A DNA stretch of 64,000 bases from assembly GCF_932526225.1 (NCBI RefSeq), contig NC_064039.1, positions 12,480,139-12,544,138 on the forward strand. The letters are read 5' to 3'. The notes under the pieces are model-generated. The model saw only the letters and a list, made by a program, of their open reading frames with translations. It searched no databases and had not been told where the DNA came from. The position numbers and the translations under genes are program-made. Origin of the DNA: Nematostella vectensis (taxonomy: Eukaryota; Cnidaria; Anthozoa; Actiniaria; Edwardsiidae). Positions within the stretch are counted from its first letter, which is position 1; the number at the start of each line of letters is the position of its first letter. Below are positions 24,601-33,819 of this stretch, in pieces.

Positions 24601-25979
24601 TATGGTACATTTGTACGCCCATATCTTGTACACCCAAGAGGTATTATACAATTGTAACCTATATGTTGGGCACATAAAATTGGGGTATTATACAACCCTT
24701 ATATGTTCTATATAATATAATTTTTCATGTTCATCCACTCGTGATATGCTTCTGTTTGTGTGTTTTGAGGGTTACACTACAGACGGATATACCTACCTAT
24801 ATATGCTGGCCGAATATCCTAGTGGCACTGGTTAGGGGTTGTCATTTATTTCGACATTTTTTTCAGGAACAAGCAAAGAAGCAGCGTCAGAAGGAGGAGG
24901 CGAAGCGGAAACAAGAAGAGGAGAAGGCCGCCAAAGAAGCCAAGGCGCGCATCCCGCCATGGGACATGTTCAAACAGGAGAAGGATAAATATTCAGCCTT
25001 TGATGAACAGGTACATCTAATGACCACACCCATGTGCATCTTTGCACCCTCGCTCCTACACCCATTAAAGTCAAAAGGGGTAAAAGCCAAGAATGAATTT
25101 TCCTAAAGTGTTTGTGTTTTTTTTTGTCGTGTGTTTCACGAAAAAAACTGCAAGTCGCAACCGCGTTTTTTTACGTGTGACATTCCCTACATTTTGCATT
25201 ATTTTTTATCAGTGCGCAGCAAAAATCTTAACGTGTGACATGATGCATGTAGAGAGTGACATGACGCTTGTGATTTGTGACATGACGTGTGTAACAAGTG
25301 ATATAATGCTTGTAACAAGTGACATGATTCGTGTAACGAGTGACGTGACCCGTGTAACGAGTGACGTGACCCGTGTAACGAGTGACATGACGCGTGTAAC
25401 GAGTGACATGACGCGTGTAACGAGTGACATGACGCATGTAACGAGTGACGTGACGCGTGTAACGAGTGACATGACGCATGTAACGAGTGACGTGACGCAT
25501 GTAACGAGTGACGTGACGCGTGTGACGATGTCTCGACGCGTGTAACGAGTGACATGATGCGTGTAATGAGTTACATGAAGCGTGTAAGATGTGACATTGT
25601 TTTAGTTGCAACCAAAATTGAATTATGATGCCCAGATGAAACGAAGCCTAGTTTTCTTTCCTATGAAATCCTCATTTGGTCGTCTCTTCTTAGATATCAT
25701 TTTGTTAGAAAAGGATTTATCTAGCAATGCAAGCAAAAACGTGCATTCATGGTATTTTAAAGTTCTTACATTTTTCATTGAATCGGGTCGTTAAATTATT
25801 AACGATTATGATGACTCTTCTCCGATTCTCAGTTTATGTGTGTTGTTAAGGGAATCCCTACCCATGACGCATCAGGGGAGCCGATCAGTGGCAAACAAGT
25901 GAAGAAATTGAAGAAGCTCTACCAGCAACAAGAGAAGCTGTATAACACCGTCGGTCCTGGGGCGAGCGGAACCTCATAA
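12613..25979 (+). CDS. CARS1: cysteinyl-tRNA synthetase, 21 exons, complete
   Basis: Charges tRNA-Cys with cysteine. In-phase exons: 12613-12816, 14430-14615, 14948-15193, 16097-16147, 16359-16448, 16778-16866, 17682-17803, 17965-18068, 19076-19116, 19313-19400, 19470-19577, 19752-19877, 20468-20565, 20798-20838, 21586-21734, 21857-21925, 22525-22606, 23027-23107, 23634-23704, 24867-25010, 25833-25979. All have GT/AG ends and together give 778 codons. Class I signatures are complete: [17 protein letters not shown] (HIGH-type box) in exon 2, [13 protein letters not shown] with the zinc Cys in exon 9, [12 protein letters not shown] in exon 10 and KMSKSLKN in exon 11. The insertion and the Lys/Glu-rich C-terminus are those of animal cytosolic CARS1, not CARS2. 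From Met41 (ATG 12733) the length is 738, near the human enzyme. Residues 1-40 are basic with one acidic residue, at position 40, and resemble a mitochondrial presequence. Confidence 0.96.
14284..14390. repeat. 35-bp tandem repeat, 3 copies
   Basis: In CARS1 intron 1, just before exon 2. Units start near 14294, 14329 and 14364 and share GCAAACAAGAGATATAGAC. Confidence 0.85.
15700..15953. mobile_element. 254-bp MITE with perfect 32-bp TIRs and TTAA ends
   Basis: In CARS1 intron 3. The first 32 bases (TTAAAGCCGCATTGTCACC...) are the exact reverse complement of the last 32 (...GGTGACAATGCGGCTTTAA). TTAA lies at both ends, the target duplication typical of piggyBac and Kolobok elements. No coding capacity. 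Perfect TIRs suggest recent activity. Confidence 0.93.
17081..17517. mobile_element. TIR element with 11-bp direct flanks
   Basis: In CARS1 intron 6. AGGGTCTTTCT is directly repeated at 17081-17091 and 17507-17517. Inside, the ends are inverted (AGCCTATGTGTAGCCGCTG at left; complement of AGCCAACCTGTAGCCGCTG at right). A 9-11 bp duplication would suit a Mutator-like MITE. It shares ATATCCTCTCGTAGC with 55369-55383. Confidence 0.75.
18190..18385 (+). repeat. interspersed repeat in CARS1 intron 8
   Basis: Resembles 22060..22222 in intron 16 in the same orientation. The shared core is AACTTTTTTGTAGCCAAATC followed by CRATAATAAAC, with related sequence upstream (CCCACAACAGCA-like, then ATAAATCTA). 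Diverged copies of one unnamed element. Confidence 0.75.
19170..19188. repeat. poly-C tract
   Basis: Uninterrupted run of C in CARS1 intron 9, 54 bp after the exon-9 donor. Confidence 0.9.
22060..22222 (+). repeat. interspersed repeat in CARS1 intron 16
   Basis: Second copy of the element at 18190..18385, same orientation; followed by a C-rich tract ending near 22326. Confidence 0.75.
23701..24715 (+). repeat. 45-bp minisatellite at the exon-19 splice donor
   Basis: About 22 units of the type GAGGTATTATACATTTATAC followed by CCCTATATGCTGTACACATGA. The first unit begins in the last codon of CARS1 exon 19, so each unit copies the AG|GTATTA donor. Neighbouring units differ by a few bases. Confidence 0.95.
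25215..25600. repeat. 21-bp CpG-rich minisatellite in CARS1 intron 20
   Basis: About 17 units of GTGACATGACGCGTGTAACGA with variants at two or three positions. The centre is most uniform and the edges diverge. Confidence 0.95.
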
Positions 25980-26070
25980 AAATCGCCCCTTACAGCAAGT
26001 ATAGAGCAAATGCGCGAGCCGTAATATGTTGTCGAAAGAATGACAACCTCAACAAATTAAAATTAAGTGC

Positions 26071-26076
26071 AATAAA
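26071..26076 (+). promoter_or_regulatory. poly(A) signal of CARS1
   Basis: AATAAA 92 bp after the CARS1 stop codon, just before the 35-bp minisatellite. Confidence 0.75.
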
Positions 26077-26089
26077 TGACAGTCCAACC

Positions 26090-27195
26090 ACTGTACCACT
26101 GGAGTTATTTTCCCACCCTGGTACCACAGGGTAACTCTGCTATTTTCCCACCCTGGTACCCTGGGTTACTCTGCTCGTTTCCCACCCTGGTACCACTGGG
26201 TAACTCTGCTCGTTTCCCACCCTGGTACCACAAGGTAACTCTGCTATTTTCCCACCCTGGTACCCTGGGTAACTGCTATTTTCCCACCATGGTACCCTGG
26301 GTTACTCTGCTTGTTTCCCACCATGGTACCACTGGGTAACTCTGCTATTTTTCCACCCTGGTACCACTGGGTAACTCTGCTATTTTCTCACCCTGGTACC
26401 CTGGGTAACTCTGCTATTTACCACCCTTGTACCCTGGGTTACTCTGCTCGTTTCCCACCCTGGTACCCTGGGTTACTCTGCTCGTTTCCCACCCTGGTAC
26501 CACTGGGTAACTCTGCTATTTTCCCACCCTGGTACCCCAAGGTTACTCTGCTATTTTCCACCCTGGTACCACTGGGTAACTCTGCTATTTCCCACCATGG
26601 TACCACTGGGTAACTCTGCTATTTTTCCACCCTGGTACCACTGGGTAACTCTGCTATTTTCTCACCCTGGTCCCCTTTGTAACTCTGCTATTTCCCACCC
26701 TGGTACCCTGGGTTACTCTGCTCGTTTCCCACCCTGGTACCACTGGGTAACTCTGCTCGTTTCCCACCCTGGTACCACAGGGTAATTCTGCTATTTTCCC
26801 ACCCTGGTACCCTGGGTAACTCTGCTATTTTCCCACCCTGGTACTCTGGGTAACTCTGCTATTTTTCCACCCTGGTACCACTGGGTAACTGCTATTTTCC
26901 CACCCTGGTACCACTGGGTAACTCTGCTATTTTCCCACCCTAGTACCCTGGGTAACTCTGCTATTTCCCACCCTGGTACCCTGGGTTACTCTGCTCGTTT
27001 CCCACCCTGGTACCACTGGGTAACTCTGCTCGTTTCCCACCCTGGTACCACAGGGTAAATCTGTTATTTTCCCACCCTGGTACCCTGGGTAACTCTGCTA
27101 TTTTCCCACCCTGGTTCCCTGGGTAACTCTGCTATTTTCCCACCCTGGTACTCTAGGTAACTTTGCTATTTTCCTACCCTGGTACCAAAGGGTAA
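26090..27195. repeat. 35-bp minisatellite, about 31 copies
   Basis: Unit TTCCCACCCTGGTACCACTG followed by GGTAACTCTGCTATT. Variants swap ACCACTGGG for ACCCTGGG and CTATTTTC for CTCGTTTC in recurring combinations, suggesting duplication of multi-unit blocks. Starts about 15 bp after the CARS1 poly(A) signal. Confidence 0.96.
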
Positions 27196-27592
27196 AATCG
27201 AAAACAGTCCAAATGACATGCGGAATATCCCAAACTAATCAGTTCTACTTAATGACTTTGATCTTTCAGGGAAATACACTATTTGCAGTTTGTACTTTAC
27301 GCATCGAGCGGATGGAAATTGATTAAAAATAGCACTTTTAGTTTCGCCATAGTTGCTATATGGTTTAATTCCAACGATGTTTTATAGAGCGAACTAGACA
27401 ACTATAGCCTCCCGCATATAATCCATTTCAACGAAAATTATTAGCTTTTATTATTGTTATCACATTTCGGTGAAGTTAACTAATATATATATATATATAT
27501 ATAAAGTAATAGCTAGAAAATAATAAGTTTGAATTCAATTGATATTCTATAGATTATTAATTACAAACATTTCGTGATTTCGTGTCGTTAGC

Positions 27593-27680
<88 letters not shown>

Positions 27681-28904
27681 GGATTCTTGATCTAACCCTG
27701 ACAAACGTGCAAGTGACGCTAAAACCGTGTTGCTTTCGCAAAACTCGCAAGTTTATTCAGATTTTTTGTCTCGGGTGAATAAAAAAGAATATCAGTTTTG
27801 CGAGATGTAAATTATTATTATTTTCTCCATTTTCATATCGGATTGCTCGGATAAACTTGTATCGGGATTTGTGATATATTCCGCGCTCTTTTCTTTCTCT
27901 TCCCCACCTAAACAGCGTGTTATAAGTGTTTAAGTAAATACTACGACGCGCCATGAATGTGTTTCCGTCATTATTATTTAACAGATCTATTTTTTAATGG
28001 CATGTTATTTATATGGCAAGATCCATTAGTTGATTTGTGAAATTTACATACATAACGAGTATTTTGTCCACCCTCAAGGCAGCTGTTAGAGGGCATTTAC
28101 GTCCTTCTGGAGCTTTATTGAAGATAATCATTCTTTTCTCTACGAAAAATTATTCCTGATCTCATATGTTGTTAGTTTTAGACCTTAATTGATATACAGT
28201 CGTCGACGTGCATTTTGTGACTGGCAACAGATGCTGCTTTCTGTAATAAGGGGAAAAGATAAGCAGGAAAACTTGGTTTGCTTTATATTGTCGGTAATAC
28301 CAAGACGTGGGACTGATGACCGACATGTATGGATTCCAACCTGAAGCCTTGGTTCTTATTCTTTATATAACTTTAATCTACGAACTCATAGATGGATTGA
28401 AAAGTTTGAAACGACTGAGTCAGCGAGAATCGCGCTACTTGTCTACGAGGGCCAATAATGCAAGAACCCGCACCGATGGTGGGAGAAACGCAGGTCAAAG
28501 GCAAATTACTCGACAATCTACTGCACGGCACTTTGTACAAATGCGACTTGTGGGAAGAGATTAATCCGTCCGAACATGACGGGAAAATGTCACAAAATCA
28601 CCTTAAATAAGATTGATCCGTAAAACGTTAAAATTGTCAGAAAAAGGCAATTAACAACTAATATATTGGCAGGTATTTTTCCCTAGTCTCCCTAGATTTC
28701 TTACGATTCCATTCATAAGGTATGCTTTAGACGCATAGAGGCTGCTTAGATTCTTGGTCTGAAAGCGATGAATTTACGACCACAGTGTTTATTCATAGAC
28801 ATAGACATGATTTTCTTATACAACGTGTTTGACGTATTGCACCTGCTTTAGAAACGGATGGTGGGAACCACGTTTTGGACTTTTTTATCACAAAATTAGA
28901 TACG
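27196..28904. other. non-coding, microsatellites
   Basis: Contains a (TA) run near 27484-27503 and, at 27594-27678, more than 50 consecutive C followed by about 15 AC units. An 85-codon frame at 28307-28564 shows no recognisable domain. Nothing else seen. Confidence 0.6.
27594..27678. repeat. (C)>50 then (AC)n
   Basis: Unbroken C-tract of over 50 bases to about 27647, then alternating ACACAC to 27678. Confidence 0.95.
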
Positions 28905-29547
28905 CAGTGTCTACTTGCACGGCTTCCGGTAAAGGAGGAAAAAAAACTAGCTGCACGGCTGTCTCCCTTTTTCTCGGTTTTTAGCCTAAATAACAAGTTT
29001 CTGGCTTTGAAAAAATTCCACGATTATTAAGAACAGCCAAGAAATGTTTTTTTAGCTTGAATAGCTGTGAATTGAGGGACCAGCAAATGCTCGGCACAGA
29101 GTGAACGAAGCATGGAGTTCGACACCTCGTTTTCGCCATAACAGCTTTGCGAGGAGAAAAAAAGTAGATGCACTTCCCTTTTTTCTTTTTGGCATTAGGC
29201 TAAAATGAAAAGTTTTGACTTTAAAAACCTCCCACCGTTATTTAGGACCGTCAAACGATGGCTTCGAGCTTGAAAAAATTCGCAAAAAGGAGACATGCGA
29301 GTGCTCGGCACATAATGAACGATGCATGAAATGTCGAACTCCACGCTTTGTTCATACTTCGCCGAGCATTTGCAGGCCCTTGTTGCATAGCTTTTCAGGC
29401 TAAATATCGTCGCTTGGCTGTTCTAAATAATCGTGGAAGTGTTTCAAAGCCAGAAACATGTTATTTAGGCTAAAAATCGAGAAAACTGGAGACAGCCGTG
29501 CAGCTATTTTTTCCCTCCTTTACCGGAAGCCGTGCATGTAGACACAG
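28905..29547. mobile_element. large imperfect inverted repeat (foldback-like element)
   Basis: Left arm about 28905-29122 (GTGTCTACTTGCACGGCTTCC, later CAGCAAATGCTCGGCAC) is matched by an inverted right arm about 29333-29547 (GGAAGCCGTGCATGTAGACAC at the end). The middle, 29150-29330, is a diverged direct copy of the left arm, so there are three copies, two direct and one inverted. No coding frame. Confidence 0.85.
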
Positions 29548-29684
29548 CGGATTAGATAATATATCTGGCTTGCAGGGGTCTGCTATTAGGTGGCCACCTT
29601 CTATTAAGTCCCGCAATGTTCAGCCCACAGCCCCGAAAAAATGGAGAGGGATGGTGGCAAAACACTGCCTTCAATATTCTTTTT

Positions 29685-29715
<31 letters not shown>

Positions 29716-30098
29716 GAGGGGTAACTTGTGCTAGCAAAGTGAAAAATACTTTAGACCGCGCAGGATTAGGTTTTACATGGCTTGATACCTAAAATCTAAA
29801 CATCTCAATGCGAATTAGAAAGATGAGATTAGAAGATATTGAGGAACTGGTGTGGCTAAGCGAAGTTTACAGTGATGATAGAGGAAGTCCACGTCACGAA
29901 AAAACTAAAAACTTTTAGGACCTTCAAGGTGGCCTACGAATACAAAGATTATCTAACGCATATAAACAATATGTACAACACGGGATTTCCCCCACACAAT
30001 TGTGGCTTAACAACCACAGTAGGGGACTTTCGCTAAGATTGATCACGTGAGAAATGACGGGGGGGGACTGGGGACTTTCATAGACACCGAAACGCGTT
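29548..30098. other. non-coding flank
   Basis: Holds a T-run followed by a G-run at about 29680-29714. No gene seen. Composition shifts to GC-rich after about 30226. Confidence 0.6.
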
Positions 30099-30101
30099 TC
30101 G

Positions 30102-30226
30102 CGTAGATTAATTGCTAATTATCAATCTACGTCGGGACCACTTCGCGTAAGATTAATAATTAGCAATCATTAATCTACGCAAAACACACCCCGCGTAGAT
30201 AAATGATTAGCTATCATTAATCTACG
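30102..30226. repeat. three AT-rich hairpins in a row
   Basis: Palindromes at 30102-30131, 30145-30180 and 30194-30226. Each has arms of the type CGTAGATTAAT / ATTAATCTACG around a short AATTAGC-like centre, separated by GC-rich linkers. They lie at the left limit of the viral element. Confidence 0.9.
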
Positions 30227-30422
30227 GCGGGACTGGGGCCACATGTACATGTATAGAAACGAGAGCGCGAAGCGCACCCGCACCGCGCCTCCCAGCCTGC
30301 CGGAACGGCAAGCGCTTGCCGTTCCGGCGGCGGTATGCCCCCAGCGCGGCTCCGCGCGGTAACATGCGGGAACCTTGCAATTAGACCCCTGTCTGTCCTG
30401 TAGTATACCGAGCGTTCGAAGG

Positions 30423-30705
30423 ATGAAGTGCGGAAAAGATTACTGCGGGTGGCTAAAAGTCGGCCATGCGAACACGTGCGGCCAGAGGTGCATGGACACC
30501 TACTGCAAGGTGCACCTCCAAAGGCTCCGTAAGGGCAGCCCCTTCCCCGTGCCGTGCAGGATCTGCGGTATAGGGACGCAGTCCCTATACCGCAGAGACT
30601 CGGTTGTGCCGCCCCTGCGGAGCGAATCGTGTAGGGCAGAGGATGCGTGGCATCGAGAGGCGCGCTCGGGAACGGTTCGCACCCTTCCTGTCTGGTACCG
30701 CAGCC
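30423..30705 (+). pseudogene. Cys-rich zinc-binding-like protein, frameshifted
   Basis: From ATG 30423 the frame encodes several Cys/His pairs (MKCGKDYCGW, TCGQRCMDTYCKVH, CRICGIGTQ), like zinc ribbons. Near 30596-30604 coding character moves to another frame, which continues with CRPCGANRVGQRMRG and a basic helix. One indel therefore splits the gene. Nucleic-acid binding is a guess from Cys spacing and charge. It is the first gene of the viral element and runs toward the 62-bp repeats. Confidence 0.6.
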
Positions 30706-30706
30706 C

Positions 30707-31135
30707 GCGATACGGGCAATTATAGACTGGGTGGCACAAGGCATACCCAAACACTCGTCCCGCCGGCTGCGATACGGGCAATTATAGACTGGGTGGCACA
30801 AGGCATCCCCAAACACTCGTCCTGCCGGCTGCGATACGGGCAATTAGAGACTGGGTGGCACAAGGCATACCCAAACACTCGTCCCGCCGGCTGCGATACG
30901 AGCAATTAGAGACTGGGTGCCACAAGGCTTACCCAAACACTCGTCCCGCCGGCTGCGATACGGGCAATTATAGACTGGGTGGCACAAGGCATCCCCAAAC
31001 ACTCGTCCTGCCGGCTGCGATACGGGCAATTAGAGACTGGGTGGCACAAGGCATACCCAAACACTCGTCCTGTCTTATACCGCAGGTCTGCGACACGGGC
31101 AATTAGAGACTGGGTGGCACAAGGCATACCCAAAC
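30707..31135. repeat. 62-bp tandem repeat, 7 copies
   Basis: Units start at 30707, 30769, 30831, 30893, 30955 and 31017, with a variant last unit near 31088. Each holds GCGATACGGGCAATTA and GGTGGCACAAGGCATACCC. 62 is not a multiple of three, so no frame passes through cleanly. The next gene's ATG (31136) follows directly on the last unit. Confidence 0.95.
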
Positions 31136-31774
31136 ATGGACGCTTACATAGAGGGGATTCTCATTAACATGCCTGACAAAGAGGCGTCCGCCGTACTGGC
31201 AGGGCTGGTCCAGAACATCCTGGACGAGGGCATCCCAGAGGATGCCAAGCGCAAGCTGCTTAAGCCGCTCATGCCGGCGAGCTCGCGGCCAGAGGAGGTC
31301 TGGCGTGAGTACGACCCTTTGCTGGGGCGGGAGGGCCCAGAGGGCTTAGACCCCGAGAAGTACTATTCTCTCTTCGTCGGCGGCGCCCATCTTCGGTTCC
31401 CAAGCGTGGATGCCACTCTTCGGGCCCAAGACATAAGCGCCGGTGTTTACCAGGAAATACGAGATCTTGGTGGAGCAGGTGTCATTGCTCTAAAGCCGGT
31501 TATGCGGGGGCCTGATATTAATGACGATGGCTCGGTGTGTTGGGTCTCGCACGAGCGAGAGTCTCTGCGGGCAAACGCAGTGTTGCCACCGGTGCTTGAG
31601 ATGGTAGACCCCGACCGGCGTTACAGACTCTTTACGGTAGCTGGTAAGGCCCCCGCAGAGCCATTGGCGCCAATCACAGAGGAGGAAGGGCGCTCGGAGC
31701 ACAAGATCGGTGGGTCATTAGTCAAAAGAGGGGACCAAATCGCAGTCGGCGCCCTGGAAGGCATCGATGCGTGA
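31136..31774 (+). CDS. hypothetical viral-element protein
   Basis: 212 residues, starting at the ATG that directly follows the tandem array. An acidic N-terminal helical part (EGILINMPDKEAS) is followed by a mixed region with GLDPEKYYSLFVGGAHL. No family recognised. Same GC-rich codon use as the other genes of the block. It may be the N-terminal part of the replication protein downstream or a separate early protein. The 113 bp to the next frame contain no start codon for that frame, so an indel between the two is possible. Confidence 0.55.
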   Translation: MDAYIEGILINMPDKEASAVLAGLVQNILDEGIPEDAKRKLLKPLMPASSRPEEVWREYDPLLGREGPEGLDPEKYYSLFVGGAHLRFPSVDATLRAQDISAGVYQEIRDLGGAGVIALKPVMRGPDINDDGSVCWVSHERESLRANAVLPPVLEMVDPDRRYRLFTVAGKAPAEPLAPITEEEGRSEHKIGGSLVKRGDQIAVGALEGIDA

Positions 31775-31887
31775 GATACGAGCTTCGCCCTTTACCTGAG
31801 CAAAATGGTGAGCCTGGGCCAATGTTTGAGCGAGAGGGGGTGACACCTTCGCTAACTGTGTTGTGAGTTATGTTGCCGACGTCTTGA

Positions 31888-33819
31888 GGAATCGCGGCAC
31901 CTAGCGCTCCCTTGGTCACGCACAAAGGCAAACTGTACCGATCGGGACAGGACGGAGCGGCTATCGACAGGGCGTTTACAGACGAGACATTATATGATCC
32001 TCAATGGCTCGCTGATGATCACCCAGCCTACCAAGAGTACACCGAAGCTACGCACTCGATGGGCGGCGCAATAGGGTATCGCTTCAAGAAGTGGACCCAA
32101 AGAGAGAACATCAGGCCAACTTCTCTTAAATACAGGGACGTCTGGCGAGCGGCGCAGGTTGAGTCCAAAGTGTGGGATAGCAAGGAAAACTTAGGGGCGC
32201 AGCCTCATGCGCACATCGACATGCGTGCGGCGTACCTAGGATGCGAGGACAGTCTCTCCGGCGGCGCCTCGGACGCCATTAATTTGGTACTGGAATACGG
32301 CTTCCCTACGAACGTGTATCGTATCGCGGATGTTGTGGGACGGCCATTGAGCGAGGTTCTTAAACTATCCGGGGTCATTCAGCTGACCGAGTGGGAGTTC
32401 TCTGAGGCCTGCCACCCCTACACTTCCGGAAGGGTAGGGCAGCACTTGGAACAAAACGAGGGCTGGATCACCACGCCAGAGCTCAAGGACCTGTTAGACT
32501 CGGGTGACCTCGTCATGGCCAAGGCGAGGGAGGTGTTGTATAGCGTCGGAAAAAAGGACTCCATCAAGTTCCCCCACTCCATCGCGTGCCGCCCCGGCGG
32601 CGAAGACTCGCAGTACCCTGAGGGTCGAGATCTCGCTGTCCGTTTCGTAGGCAAGTGCGCTCGCCATGGCGACGAGTCCTCGATCGTAGTCCGCGACCGT
32701 GAAGAAGCCGCGTATCTGACAAACCTCCTTGCGGGCACCGACCACTTACTTAACTTCGAGCATGCCGACGGGGCTCATCTGATCCAATACAAAGACGGTG
32801 TCCGGCGCTCACAATGGTATCATATCAGGGCCTACGTCTTGGCGTACACAAACATAGCGTTGCGACGCATGTTGAGGCGGATCCCTCGCGAAGACGTCCT
32901 CCGAGTGTGCACAGATGCCATATACGCAAAGGCGGTGCCCAGTGGTGTAAAGGTCGTGGAGCGAAATCCGAAGTATGGAGAGTGGCGCCACAAGAAGCCT
33001 GGGTACGAGTGGCGACCCGAAGCGGCTTGGGGTCCGAAGAAGTCGGGGAGCTTGGCCAAGGAGCCAAGCACTGCGCCGAGTCTGCCGTGCGATCTAGTGG
33101 CCGCAACCTCTGCAAAGATGTATCTAGCAGGCCAAGGAGGATCGGGGGAGACCGAGTGGGCGGTGAGCATGTTCCGCGGGGGCAACGTTGTGGTGGTCAC
33201 CCCCGAGAACGACCTCGTGCCAGGCAAAAGGGGTGAGAAGGTCGACGCGTACAAAGGCACGGTAGTCGAGGTTCCTCTCGACGCGGTCCTTAACGGGCTT
33301 CCCCTCGAGTGGAAATACGCGGGCTGGGGAACCGTCCACCGGGAGCAGGGCAAGACCATCCAGAACCCAAGACGTCTGTTTATCATAGACCACAGCTTAG
33401 AGGGCTGGATCACGAATGCTGTATACACCGGCATCTCCCGCGTGCGGCACGCCGACCAGATAGTCCGCGTGATTCCCCCCGATAACACCCCCGGTGCCTT
33501 GGTTCCCATAGGACTGCAGGCTACGCCTAGTGAAGAGCTCGCTATAGCGCGAATCAAGCGGTACGCTATAGACGACAGGCAAAAGGGTCGCACAAAGTAC
33601 ACGGGATTGCACCACGTTCTGACGGTAGACCACGTACTCGGCATGATTGCTGACGCGGAAAAGAAGTGCACGGTCTGTGGCACTCAGCTTCTGCTTCAGG
33701 GGTACACCAAGAGCCATCCCCAATGCTTCAGAATCGACCGGCTGGACGACAGTCAGGGTCACTACAAGTGGAATGTCAGACTCACGTGCCTTAGCTGCAA
33801 TAGAAGGCACAAGCGCTGA
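31888..33819 (+). CDS. replication protein: PolB-like palm, SF1-helicase remnant, HNH-like end
   Basis: The frame is open from 31888 but has no ATG until 32059, so the start is unclear. PolB-like features: an A-type motif (HIDMRAAY, Asp near 32218) and a C-type motif (CTDAIY near 32908) preceded by a helix HIRAYVLAYTNIALRRML, as in family B polymerases. Next comes a P-loop-like GQGGSGETE near 33130 in which Glu replaces the Walker A Lys. Then a helicase motif V/VI-like block (TVHREQGKTI ... VYTGISRVRHADQI) follows only about 70 residues later, so the Walker B region is missing. The C-terminus has C-x2-C, DRLDDSQGHYKWNV and C-x2-C, as in HNH nucleases. Probably once replicated the element; the helicase part looks inactivated. 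Stops one base before the convergent integrase gene. Confidence 0.7.
   Translation, partial: GIAAPSAPLVTHKGKLYRSGQDGAAIDRAFTDETLYDPQWLADDHPAYQEYTEATHSMGGAIGYRFKKWTQRENIRPTSLKYRDVWRAAQVESKVWDSKENLGAQPHAHIDMRAAYLGCEDSLSGGASDAINLVLEYGFPTNVYRIADVVGRPLSEVLKLSGVIQLTEWEFSEACHPYTSGRVGQHLEQNEGWITTPELKDLLDSGDLVMAKAREVLYSVGKKDSIKFPHSIACRPGGEDSQYPEGRDLAVRFVGKCARHGDESSIVVRDREEAAYLTNLLAGTDHLLNFEHADGAHLIQYKDGVRRSQWYHIRAYVLAYTNIALRRMLRRIPREDVLRVCTDAIYAKAVPSGVKVVERNPKYGEWRHKKPGYEWRPEAAWGPKKSGSLAKEPSTAPSLPCDLVAATSAKMYLAGQGGSGETEWAVSMFRGGNVVVVTPENDLVPGKRGEKVDAYKGTVVEVPLDAVLNGLPLEWKYAGWGTVHREQGKTIQNPRRLFIIDHSLEGWITNAVYTGISRVRHADQIVRVIPPDNTPGALVPIGLQATPSEELAIARIKRYAIDDRQKGRTKYTGLHHVLTVDHVLGMIADAEKKCTVCGTQLLLQGYTKSHPQCFRIDRLDDSQGHYKWNVRLTCLSCNRRHKR

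Noticed and set aside
25199-25611. Several repeat-coded frames (CHSLHAS-like, SDVTRVT-like)
   Set aside because: All come from the 21-bp intronic minisatellite; the region is spliced out of CARS1.
26076-26785. Plus-strand frames in the 35-bp minisatellite
   Set aside because: Repeat translation only, lying after the CARS1 poly(A) signal.
28307-28564. 85-codon frame with a hydrophobic start
   Set aside because: No family pattern, splice signals or coding bias visible.
30217-31133. Frames on both strands through the 62-bp array
   Set aside because: Unit length is not a multiple of three; the frames are accidental. Only the Cys-rich stretch before 30705 looks protein-like.
30707-31135. Possible CRISPR-like array
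   Set aside because: Units abut without variable spacers; plain tandem repeat in eukaryotic DNA.
32814-33683. Overlapping frames of 96-283 codons in the replication gene
   Set aside because: GC-rich coding DNA leaves long shadow frames; none has a domain.
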